DNA of 64,000 nucleotides from Oscheius tipulae (taxonomy: Eukaryota > Nematoda > Chromadorea > Rhabditida > Rhabditidae), in NCBI GenBank assembly GCA_037178975.1, contig JASJZH010000002.1:6623501-6687500 (forward strand), in the 5' to 3' direction. A program made the translations under genes and the position numbers. The notes under the pieces were generated by a model. It saw only the letters and a program-made list of their open reading frames with translations. It ran no database searches and was not told the origin of the DNA. Shown piece after piece: positions 27,201 to 36,455 of the stretch; position 1 is the first letter of the stretch, and every line of letters begins with the position of its first letter.

Positions 27201-30200
27201 CTCGTGGCCTTGGATCCAAGTTTACTGGTCTCTTCAAACGAGGTCCTGCCCACCTGGATTATCCAACTTCCGAGATCTACGAAGGACCACTGGACAACAC
27301 TGGACGCCATCACGACATCGATGGCCAACCATTGACTCACCATGTCACAGTCTATCATTCGGGACGTTCAGACGAAGCAATTCCAGTAGTCGTCGCCAAA
27401 GTTGAAGAACCTGATCACGATGTTGAGCTGGAGAAGGATGTCACTGAGAAGAGCAAGGGATTCGGCTTCAAGCTGCCTGGACTCTTCAAGAAGAGTCATG
27501 CTCATCAAGATTATCCAACTTCCGAGATCTACGAAGGACCACTGGACAACACTGGACGCCATCACGACATCGATGGTCAACCATTGACTCACCACGTCAC
27601 AGTCTATCATTCGGGACGTTCAGACGAAGCAATTCCAGTAGTCGTCGCCAAAGTTGAAGAACCTGTTCACGATGTTGAGCTGGAGAAGGATGTCACTGAG
27701 AAGGGCAAGGGATTCGGCTTCAAGCTGCCTGGACTCTTCAAGAAGAGTCATGCTCATCAAGATTATCCAACTTCCGAGATCTACGAAGGACCACTGGACA
27801 ACACTGGACGCCATCACGACATCGATGGCCATCCATTGACTCACCACGTCACAGTCTATCATTCGGGACGTTCAGACGAGCCCGTTGCAGCTCCTGTCAA
27901 AACAGAGAAGTCGGAAGAACACGAGTTTGACATTGCTGATGCTGCTCGTGGCCTTGGATCCAAGTTTACTGGTCTCTTCAAACGAGGTCCTGCCCACCTG
28001 GATTATCCAACTTCCGAGATCTACGATGGACTTCTGGACAACACTGGACGACTACACGACATCGATGGCCAACCATTGACTCACCACGTCACAGTCTATC
28101 ATTCGGGACGATCAGACGAAGCAATTCCAGTAGTCGTCGCCAAAGTTGAAGAACCTGTTCACGATGTTGAGCTGGAGAAGGATGTCACTGAGAAGAGCAA
28201 GGGATTCGGCTTCAAGCTGCCTGGACTCTTCAAGAAAAGTCATGCTCATCAAGATTATCCAACTTCCGAGATCTACGAAGGACCACTGGACAACACTGGA
28301 CGCCATCACGACATCGATGGTCAACCATTGACTCACCACGTCACAGTCTATCATTCGGGACGTTCAGACGAAGCAATTCCAGTAGTCGTCGCCAAAGTTG
28401 AAGAACCTGTTCACGATGTTGAGCTGGAGAAGGATGTCACTGAGATGGGCAAGGGATTCGGCTTCAAGCTGCCTGGACTCTTCAAGAAGAGTCATGCTCA
28501 TCAAGATTATCCAACTTCCGAGATCTACGAAGGACCACTGGATAACACTGGACGCCATCACGACATCGATGGCCAACCATTGACTCACCACGTCACAGTC
28601 TATCATTCGGGACGTTCAGACGAGCCCGTTGCAGCTCCTGTCAAAACAGAGAAGTCGGAAGAACTCGAGTTTGACATTGCTGATGCTGCTCGTGGCCTTG
28701 GATCCAAGTTTATTGGTCTCTTCAAGCGAGGTCCTGCCCACCTGGATTATCCAACTTCCGCAGTCTACGAAGGACCACTGGACAACACCGGACGCCATCA
28801 CGACATCGATGGCCAACCATTGACCCACCATGTCACAGTCTATCATTCGGGACGTTCAGACGAAGCAATTCCAGTAGTCGTCGCCAAAGTTGAAGAACCT
28901 GTTCACGATGTTGAGCTGGAGAAGGATGTCACTGAGAAGAGCAAGGGATTCGGCTTCAAGCTGCCTGGACTCTTCAAGAAGAGTCATGCTCATCAAGATT
29001 ATCCAACTTCCGAGATCTACGAAGGACCACTGGACAACACTGGACGCCATCACGACATCGATGGTCAACCATTGACTCACCACGTCACAGTCTATCATTC
29101 GGGACGTTCAGACGAAGCAATTCCAGTAGTCGTCGCCAAAGTTGAAGAACCTGTTCACGATGTTGAGCTGGAGAAGGATGTCACTGAGATGGGCAAGGGA
29201 TTCGGCTTCAAGCTGCCTGGACTCTTCAAGAAGAGTCATGCTCATCAAGATTATCCAACTTCCGAGATCTACGAAGGACCACTGGATAACACTGGACGCC
29301 ATCACGACATCGATGGCCAACCATTGACTCACCACGTCACAGTCTATCATTCGGGACGATCAGACGAAGCAATTCCAGTAGTCGTCGCCAAAGTTGAAGA
29401 ACCTGTTCACGATGTTGAGCTGGAGAAGGATGTCACTGTGAAGAGCAAGGGATTCGGCTTCAAGCTGCCTGGACTCTTCAAGAAAAGTTATGCTCATCAA
29501 GATTATCCAACTTCCGAGATCTACGAAGGACCTTTGGACAACACTGGACGCCATCAAGACATCGACTGCCAACCGTTGACTCACCACGTCGCGGTGTATC
29601 ACTCCGGACGTTCAGATGAGCCGGTTCCGGTTGCTGGCGTTTTCGGGAGGCCCAAAGAAAGTGGTTTGTCGTGTCTTGACGTGGAGGAACATCTTGAACC
29701 TCGTTATTCTCGCATCGGTGAAGGTTCACCGTCTCAGTTGCCGTCTGCAGAAGTTTATGAGTTAGATGCTGATATCGTCACTAAAGATTTGAGAGTTCAA
29801 ATCCCTTCTGTCCACGATTCTACTCACATATTCTCGTATCAAGGTCGCGGTGAAGCTTCTACTGAATGGAAGGGACAATCACTTGATTTCAATTCCGAAC
29901 TGAGTAAAGTTGACTTCGATGTGAAGCTTCATGTTCGTGAGTCACATCCCGAACATGGGTTGTCACCTTCGATGGTTCTCAGAGCTGATCAGCTGGTCAA
30001 GGAACAAAAGTCGCCCCTCGGATTTTCGGTTTCTATCAGTGCGAAGCAGCCACTACGGTCTCGTTCTGACCAGCACGAAGCTGTAAGATCTGAGAGAGCA
30101 TATGGGTACCGTCCAAGACAATTATCTCCTCATTCTTGGACAACTATTCACGAAAGAACAGAAATTTCTTACATCAAGAAGGTCACTGTTTCTCAGTCAC

Positions 30201-30883
30201 AGTCACCTGTGCGGCATGCGACCCGCTCAACATGGAGCCCAACAGAGACGAGAGCCTTCTCTCATTCCCCGAGACCAACAACTTGCCGATTGCCTCTCTC
30301 TGACGAGAGACTGAACGTCCATCATCCTATATATGCTCCACGCGAGTCGCCGTACCGACCATCTCCGCAAGAGAGAAGGAGGGAAAATGGCTACCATGGT
30401 GCGACAAATGGACTAGCCGGAAGTGGAACTCCGGTTGGAAGTAATGGCACGGCTTTCATCAATGGACATACATCTGCTCGTCCCAGAACCTTTAGTCCGG
30501 TTAGAGAAGTAGCAGCCATTGAAAGAACAGAATGGCTGAGACGTTCCGACTACATCCCGCCAAACCGGCGCAGCGACGATATTTTCACACTTGGAGTACC
30601 GTTTGTCATGGGAACTGTTGAGCGTGATGAGCACGGCTGTGAATATCTACGCTACCAGAACAGTGGACTCCACGAAATCCGTAAAAATCAGTACGAAAGC
30701 CAGCGCAATGACCTACCAATGATCGAAGAGGGAGCAATTGAGTGTCGTCGCTCGACAATTCGTTCTCACCTCCGGGAAACAGACCTACACGATTTCATTG
30801 ACGACAATGACGAAATCGAAAGAAGACGCCGACCCATTCGCCGTGCTCGACAACGAGCTCGCAACTACTGCACCATGTTGTAG
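274..30883 (+). CDS. Giant two-unit repeat protein with C-terminal CaaX-like motif (frame broken at three indels)
   Basis: Model: exons 274-316, 580-649, 689-776 and 942-30883, with matching phases at each GT-AG junction. The start ATG lies one base after a tttcag acceptor, so it is either a trans-spliced start or an internal exon with earlier exons outside the window. The N-terminal part has a proline-rich RPPKPPF stretch, Thr runs and an acidic Ser/Asp patch. Then 113 tandem units of 80 or 84 aa follow (1728-29611), each ending in the near-invariant DGQPLTHHVTVYHSGRSDE. The last ~420 aa are unique, Ser/Arg-rich, and end in a basic run plus CTML. Single-base losses near 15876-15879 and 18893, and a two-base loss near 22890, break the frame. 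If all are errors, the exons sum to 10,049 codons, an exact multiple of three. No enzyme domain is visible. A scaffold role, or the giant tail exon of a larger cytoskeletal protein such as a giant ankyrin, is only inference. Confidence 0.8.
1728..29611 (+). repeat. Tandem array of 113 coding units (49 x 240 bp A, 64 x 252 bp B)
   Basis: Unit starts can be followed without a gap from 1728 to 29611. 49 units of 240 bp plus 64 of 252 bp, minus the four bases lost in the three indels, gives exactly this span. A and B units share the last ~44 codons (DYPTSEIYEGPLD through VYHSGRS) and differ in the first half. A carries an acidic EKSEEHEFDIADAA stretch then GSKFTGLFKR. B carries EEPVHDVELEKDV then GFKLPGLFKK. 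A degenerate partial unit (about 1566-1727) precedes the array. Order is irregular early on. Downstream of about 16 kb it is often A-B or A-B-B. Unit lengths are all multiples of three, so gain or loss of units keeps the frame. Confidence 0.95.
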
Positions 30884-31422
30884 ATCGAACGAGTAGTACT
30901 ATGCTTTTGTTACAAATTTCTCAAGCCTAGCTTGTACACTATTTCTTTCACGTTGTTTTCAAGCTTCAAAAAGCCGGGTTTCGTCATATACTACATGTTC
31001 AGAGAAATGTTGTAAAATTTACCACGATGTCATAAATTATAATTAAAGCAGCTGTTCAGAAGCTTTTCTAATCGTTTTGCATTGTCTTGGGCCTTTTTCA
31101 AGCAGCCAATAATGTAAAGCAGTAATGAAAAATCGTGTGATGGGCAGGAATGGACGAAAAGTCGAGTTTTCTTGTAAATAATTGCTGTTTCTCGGACTTT
31201 TGCACGAGTGAATGAGAGAAAATTCGAGATGTCTGTGTACGAGTCAAAAGCAAGTAGAAAGCAAAACCGACGAAAAAACGATAAGTTTTCAAGTTTCCAT
31301 GTATTCAAGAATTGTCTCGGCGGTTTTATAACGCTAATGAGTCTGTTTTACGTCTAGGAAGAGAAAGAATTTTTTGCGCGTATGCAAAATGGGAATAAAG
31401 CGAGGAAGAACGAAAAAGAGAG
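30884..31422. other. 3' flank of the giant gene
   Basis: AT-rich sequence after the stop at 30881-30883, presumably containing the 3' UTR. There is no perfect AATAAA; an AATTATAATTAAA-like stretch near 31036-31048 is the best candidate for a polyadenylation signal. No convincing coding exon is seen on either strand. Confidence 0.5.
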
Positions 31423-31430
31423 AAAACAGC

Positions 31431-33255
31431 GGTAATAGTTCGGCAGGCGGCCCCTCGTTCAAACGTGTTTTCGCGCGCATTTTTCAATTCGGCGGGATTT
31501 TTTATTTTTCTTCTCTTCACCAAGCTCTTTGTTATTTTCGTCGCGTTCTTCCTCATTTCTGCTGGTTTTTCGTGGAGTTCAAATAAATAGGAGTAACTGA
31601 GTATCCAGATAAGAAAATACTTCATTGGAACCAAAAGTCGTAAAAAAGGGATGTTCAATGGCCGATCGGAGTCCAAAGACTGTCAGACTCGTTGTGAAAA
31701 CGGGTCCCATCACGAGTAATGATATACAGTACCTATCAAATTAGGGAATGAGACTCTACCTGGACAAAATTATTGACAGTGTCATTTCGTCAAGTATGGT
31801 TCCCCGCTCCGACCCTCATCTCACGCTGCTCTATGAGTACATGAGGACTCCGGAGCTCGAAGCTGCATATCTTCGCCGATGGAATCTACTGCCGGCCATT
31901 GGACAACCGATGGGAGTCAACAGAAATGGGACCATCTACCTGGCCCTCTGCGCCGCCAAGCCGTTCAACTTGAGAAAGCCGAACTGCATCGGGAAGATCA
32001 AGGAGGTTTTGGTCAACGGTACGCCTCACTTCCGCTGCACGGTTTGCCGCAATCATAAGTCTGCTCACCATGGTCCATCCGCCTACGATCCGACTGTTCA
32101 GCCGAGCGGACTCCCCATCTTCAACGTGAGAGATATTACGGGACGTCCCAACAGAAAAGTATTGTTTAGACCTCTTCATTGTTATCTTCTTTGTTTGAAC
32201 AGATTGATCCGAAAGACGTCGTCTACGTCATCTTCATGCTGGCCAAGGAGCTTAGTCTCTCTCGTTCGAAAGAACTTGTTGGTCGTCAACTGAGCAAGGA
32301 GTCGAGAGTCGAGTGGTCTCTGCATGTCCGAGAGCTAATGAGGGAAGCCATGTCTGATGCCCCAAAAGTTGGAGGAGTTGGCGACATCATCGAAGTAGAC
32401 GAGACGTATATGAAGGGAAGAAGAAAAGCTAACAGAGGACGCTTGATGCAGGGAAATCGGCTTGGTCACGTGGGTCACCGAAACAATAATTATCTGAGAA
32501 GATCCCAGGGTGAGTATATGGTTATATCAAAAGTCATTCATCTAAGGTCCGTGGCTCTTTGGCCTCATCTCCCGCCGCACGAAGGAGTGCCGAGTCTTCT
32601 GGGTTCCTGACCGTACCGCTGCCACGTTGATGCCGATTCTGCAGAGACACGTCGCTCCGGGATCTATCATATACAGTGATGAATGGCGTGCTTATCGACA
32701 AATTCCTAGCCATGGGTTCCACCACGAGGCCGTCAATCATTCCCTGAACTTCGTCGATCCCGTTACCGGATGCCACACCCAGATGATTGAACGCCAGTGG
32801 CGTATCCTCAAGCAAACCCTCCTCAAGTTGAGTCCTGGTGTTCGCGCCAGAACTTTGCCGTCGAAACTTGCTCTTCACTGGTGGTTGTCCATCAACGGTC
32901 GTCAAGTCTGCGAGGATCCGTACCTTCGCCTTCTGGAGCTTGTCTCCAAATATCATGTCCCTTGATTTTCGACTTTGTTATCATGAATCTGTTGCAATTT
33001 CACCTGTAATATCCTCGTTCAATTTACTTTGTTTGTTTGCTCAACTTACTTATTACTATCTTATAATTGATTAGACAAACTGTTAGAAAGGTATAAAAGA
33101 AAAAAAAAGTGGCAAAAATGGCAGAAATGAGGAAGAACGCGACGAAAATAACAAAGAGCTTGGTGAAGAGAAGAAAAATAAAAAAAATCCCGCCGAAGTG
33201 AAAAATGCGCGCGAAAATACGTTTGAATGAGGGGGCCGCCTGCCGAACTATTACC
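31431..33255 (+). mobile_element. Merlin-family DNA transposon with 8-bp target duplication
   Basis: Both ends start with GGTAATAGTTCGGCAGGCGG in inverted orientation. The terminal inverted repeats are about 132 bp (31431-31562) and 135 bp (33121-33255), differing by a few substitutions and small indels. The element is flanked by a perfect 8-bp direct repeat AAAACAGC (31423-31430 and 33256-33263), the target-site duplication size expected for Merlin. It encodes an IS1595/ISXO2-type transposase with an open frame across two short introns, which makes this a candidate intact, recently inserted copy. Confidence 0.93.
31748..32965 (+). CDS. Merlin transposase (IS1595/ISXO2-like DDE domain)
   Basis: Exons 31748-32158, 32203-32509 and 32547-32965 join in frame to 379 codons (378 aa) with introns of 44 and 37 nt. 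The N-terminal part has a Cys/His cluster (FRCTVCRNHKSAHH) fitting the zinc-binding domain of this family. The catalytic core shows the first Asp in VDETYMKGRRK, the second in YSDEWRAY, and the acidic residue in QMIERQW, so all three expected catalytic positions are present. Merlin transposases cut and paste the element by hydrolysis at the terminal repeats. No stop or frameshift is seen, so it may be functional. The start codon is the first ATG of the open frame and could lie elsewhere. Confidence 0.88.
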
Positions 33256-33263
33256 AAAACAGC

Positions 33264-33653
33264 AAACAATTCGCTGGTACGAGATCTGGATCGCGTACGT
33301 GAAGTACGCAACGTACATTTTCGCGCGATATGTTAGTGATATGTTTCGTGATATGTTTCGCAGATGTCTTGCGATGTCGAATATTCGCCTGACGGTATAG
33401 TACTTGCCTATGATGTTGTAATCTTCCTGACAATCGAAGATTCGGATCTGCAAGAGAAATTGCGACTACATGTAAAGAAGCCTGAAACTTTAAGACCTTG
33501 ATAGTACTGCTTAGAAGATCTTACAAGAAAAGAAGAGGAGAGAATCAAATAGGAAAAGAGTTATTTACCGGAGTGAGTGACCAATGTGAGGGGTGAGAGG
33601 TCATGGAGGGTCAGAAAGTATAAATCGAACGGGTTGCTTTGATCAGCAAGCTA
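33264..33653. other. Spacer between two transposon insertions
   Basis: About 390 bases between the Merlin right target duplication and the TA flank of the next element. I see no open frame with coding character, no repeat of note and no RNA-like fold. Confidence 0.4.
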
Positions 33654-34107
33654 TACAGTAGAGTCGCGCTAACCTAGTGCAGGCTCAGGAATGCGTTATA
33701 GCGAGGTGTACGTTATATCGAGACGCACGTTATACCGAGGCTTTTTGACCCAAAAATGAGAGGTAGTGCGTTATAACGAGTTTTCTACACAATTAGACAG
33801 TTATCTAGTTCTAAATGCCCAAAAGTCTGTGTGTGTGTGTGCCTGAAGCCTGTCTGTCTGAAGTCTTAATTACCAACTTGTCATAGTTAAAAACTGTTTG
33901 CAAGTCAAAACAGTTTAAAAGATGCATCTCTACGAAAGTGCTGCTCCTATCACGGTAGCTCGACTGGAGGGACATATGCGAACAGGGTGAAATGGGATTG
34001 ACAGACGGGTTGACATAAGAGAACATACAGGGTAGCCGATAAGTATTGGTGCGCTTACTCATATGGAGTCATTGTTTCCCACAGTTCGTCTTAAAGGCCT
34101 GTATATA

Positions 34108-35343
34108 CAGGGTGACGCATAATTACAAATACACGATGCGTGGGCGCCTTTTTACTTTTTTCAGATAGAGTCTTCTCCATTTGTGGTTTTTAGAAGTTTC
34201 TTTATTTATTTGAATGGTATTCTTCCGTCTTATGTCATCACATGTGCAATTTTGAGAATGACAAAGCCCTCTGTGCATCGCGAATCAATTGTCAAGTTCC
34301 ACAAGGAGGTCGCTCGGCGCGGGAGATCCAGAAACCTCTAAATTGCCCAAGAAACCTTGTATATACTACCATCCGAAGGTTCAAGGAGCTGGGTACCACT
34401 TCTGATCGTCTGGACGAGGAAGGCGTCATTCTATCGTCACCCCAGCAAATGTCAAGTTAGTTCGTGGCCGCCTTCGTCAAAACTTGGAAATTTCGCTGAG
34501 GCCAATGCAAAGAATTGTCAAGAACAAGCTTAAACTCAACGCTTACAAGAAAAACAAAGATCATATCCTTACGGATGCAATGAAACAGCAGCGGAAAGAC
34601 AGATGCAAGGGATTGTTGCGCAGATGCCGTCAAGATGCTCATCTTTCGATTCTTTTCACGGACGAGAAGGTTTTCACGGTAGAGCAAGTTCTCAACAAGC
34701 AAAACGATCGAATCTACGCAAAATCAAGATCTCATACCGTCATTAGCCGTAAATCTCATCCTCAATCCGTCATGGTTTTCGCAGGAATCACAAGCAACGG
34801 AAAAACGCCGCTCATTTTTGTGCCACAAGGGGTAAAAGTGAACAGTGCCAACTATCTTGACCTTCTTCGTACCGAAGTTTTGCCGTGGGCTCAAACACAC
34901 TTTCAAAACAAGCCGTGGACATATCAACAGGACTCGGCCCCGCTCACAAAGCTCGTATTGTTCAAGACTTCTGTCGCCAGAACTTCCCAGGATTCATCTC
35001 AGCTCAAAAGTGACCCTCCATTTCTCCTAATCACAATCCACTTGACTACAGCGTCTGGTCGGTCTTGGAAGCCAAAGCCTGCTCAAAGCCCCATTCAACG
35101 CTTCAATCGCTGAAAGACGCCCTCCAAAAAGCTTGGGATGAGCTCGACGGACAGTACCTGCGCGCCACAGTGGATGCCTTTCCGAAGCGCCTCAAGGCTT
35201 GCATGGATGCGGATGGAGGATATATTGAAATTTGATGCTGAATATTATTCAATAAAATATTTGTTGTTGTCCAGAGACAAACAATGATCCGAGCCGTTTG
35301 CCACGACCTCTTTTTCCTGTATTCGTAATTATGCGTCACCCTG
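34108..35343 (+). mobile_element. maT-type (DD37D) mariner element, defective copy 1
   Basis: The terminal repeat CAGGGTGACGCATAATTAC is present in inverted form at both ends, flanked by TA (34106-34107, 35344-35345). It is inserted in the left arm of a MITE. The interior is nearly identical to the copy at 60575-61840 from about 34490 on. A block of about 26 bases, next to other small differences, is missing near the helix-turn-helix region relative to that copy. Confidence 0.9.
34242..35236 (+). pseudogene. Broken maT transposase, copy 1
   Basis: Reading starts with a CNFEND helix-turn-helix N-terminus, then frames change around 34310-34490 through indels. The core (FTDEKVFTVEQ, the first catalytic Asp; YQQDSAP, the second) is open. 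The frame is then lost just after QQDSAP by a one-base deletion, and in the following frame a TGA replaces a Trp codon near 35010. The end (NPLDYSVW, then DADGGYIEI) is readable again. With the frame restored in thought, 37 residues would separate the second and third Asp, which marks the DD37D (maT) family. It cannot make an active enzyme. Confidence 0.88.
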
Positions 35344-36030
35344 TAGGCTGATTCAACACTAGTTTTTATGCTCTATTCGACCAACATAGTCTCATGCTAT
35401 AGAGTTTCACAAGCTGTTTCACGGTCGCAGTTTCCACCACTGCAAATTTAAAAGTAAATCTCTCGACCTGACTGTGAAGTGAATAGATTTGCAAGATGTT
35501 TTCCATCATATCTAGCCACCTAATGTGCAAACGTTTTCTGATTTCTAAGAAAAACGCATTTTTTATGCGCCAATACTTATCGGCCATCCTGTATATAGGG
35601 CAGGGTACAAAAGTAGTTATAACTGTCTTTGGGCCCTCTAGGGGCGATAGCTTGGATAGGAAGTTGGGATGGGAAATGGGTTCAAAGTGAAAGGGAAGTG
35701 GGTTCGAGGAACGCGAAGCGGGGTCAAAGAGTGGAAGTGGGTTTAACTGGTTAGAAGCAGTCTTTAGCAGAAAAAGGACAAGATAGGTACGCCCCGAAGT
35801 GGCGCAACAAGTGATGCTACACTCTTTAACTTGTGTCAGAAAAGAAGAAAACGGTTAAAAAAGACAGAAAAATCGAATATCACTTTTGAATCTTGGAAAA
35901 ATAATATGTCTGTCTGCGCAAAAAAAAACAGCAGTGACACCTACCGAAAATATTGAAAAGATACGTTATAACGAGACTAAAATCGACCTTGCGCAAGCCC
36001 AGCAGTGCGTTATAGCGCGACTCCACTGTA

Positions 36031-36455
36031 CTCGAAATTTTGATAATAACTTTAGAGAACCGACACGAGCTAACTGTCGTGTCTTTTGTGGCTGACAATA
36101 TCGGACAAGCGGCATCCTCGTACCTAAGTCCCATAAAAAGATATGTATTGTGAATGACCCATAACTTCTTCCTAGCTCACATGTCTTCTATCTCCCCCAT
36201 TCGCAACTGCAGCGTGTCTTTTGAGGGGCGGGAGCAACCAGAGAGTTATCAGCAAAAGAAAGCAGTAAAAAAGCAATTAACTGTCATTCGATAGTCGTAG
36301 CTCACGACGAAAGATCGACTACTAGAAAACCGTTTTCTTCTTTTTGGTCGATCCATTCTTTTGGTTCCTCTCCAAAAGCTTTAGGTTACTGTAGAAACCT
36401 ACTTTCCTCTAGATTCTGTCTTCAGACAGAAACAGTTAATTTCAGATAGTCAACC
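36031..36455. other. 5' flank of the tetraspanin gene
   Basis: AT-rich non-coding sequence between the pogo-like element and the tetraspanin start. It ends in a TTTCAG acceptor (about 36440-36445) shortly before the ATG, which could be a trans-splice site or the end of a 5' UTR intron. No other feature is seen. Confidence 0.4.

Larger units (their letters stand above)
34028..35591. mobile_element. Tc1/mariner-like MITE (middle of three nested elements)
   Basis: The left arm starts at 34028 with CAGGGTAGCCGATAAGTATTGG-type sequence. The right arm ends at 35591 with its inverted counterpart; both contain GCCGATAAGTATTGG. TA lies on each outer flank (34026-34027, 35592-35593). Only about 78 bp of left arm and 246 bp of right arm belong to this element, because a maT copy occupies the middle. 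No transposase is left. Confidence 0.75.
33656..36028. mobile_element. Pogo-like non-autonomous element (outermost of three nested elements)
   Basis: The left end CAGTAGAGTCGCGCTAAC and the right end, read on the opposite strand as CAGTGGAGTCGCGCTATAAC, form inverted repeats flanked by TA (33654-33655 and 36029-36030). Subterminal GTTATAACGAG motifs recur at both ends. This terminal layout is typical of pogo-like MITEs. After removing the inserted elements no transposase remains, so it would depend on an enzyme supplied elsewhere. Confidence 0.75.

Noticed and set aside
1728-29611. Over 200 small open frames of 61-80 codons on both strands across the array
   Set aside because: They recur with the 240/252-bp period and always end at the same place in the unit; they are shadows of the real frame in a repeat whose length is a multiple of three.
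1728-29611. CRISPR-like or satellite array
   Set aside because: Units are 240/252 bp, translate in one frame with conserved protein sequence, and have no spacers. It is a coding repeat.
942-30883. Naming the giant protein as ankyrin UNC-44, a lamin or an intermediate filament
   Set aside because: No ankyrin repeats, ZU5, death domain, coiled-coil rod or Ig-like tail is present in the window; the CaaX ending alone is not enough.
31030-31676. Minus-strand open frames of 92 and 116 codons next to the Merlin element
   Set aside because: No domain, and the second crosses the Merlin left inverted repeat; similar frames appear at the right end because of the inverted repeat.
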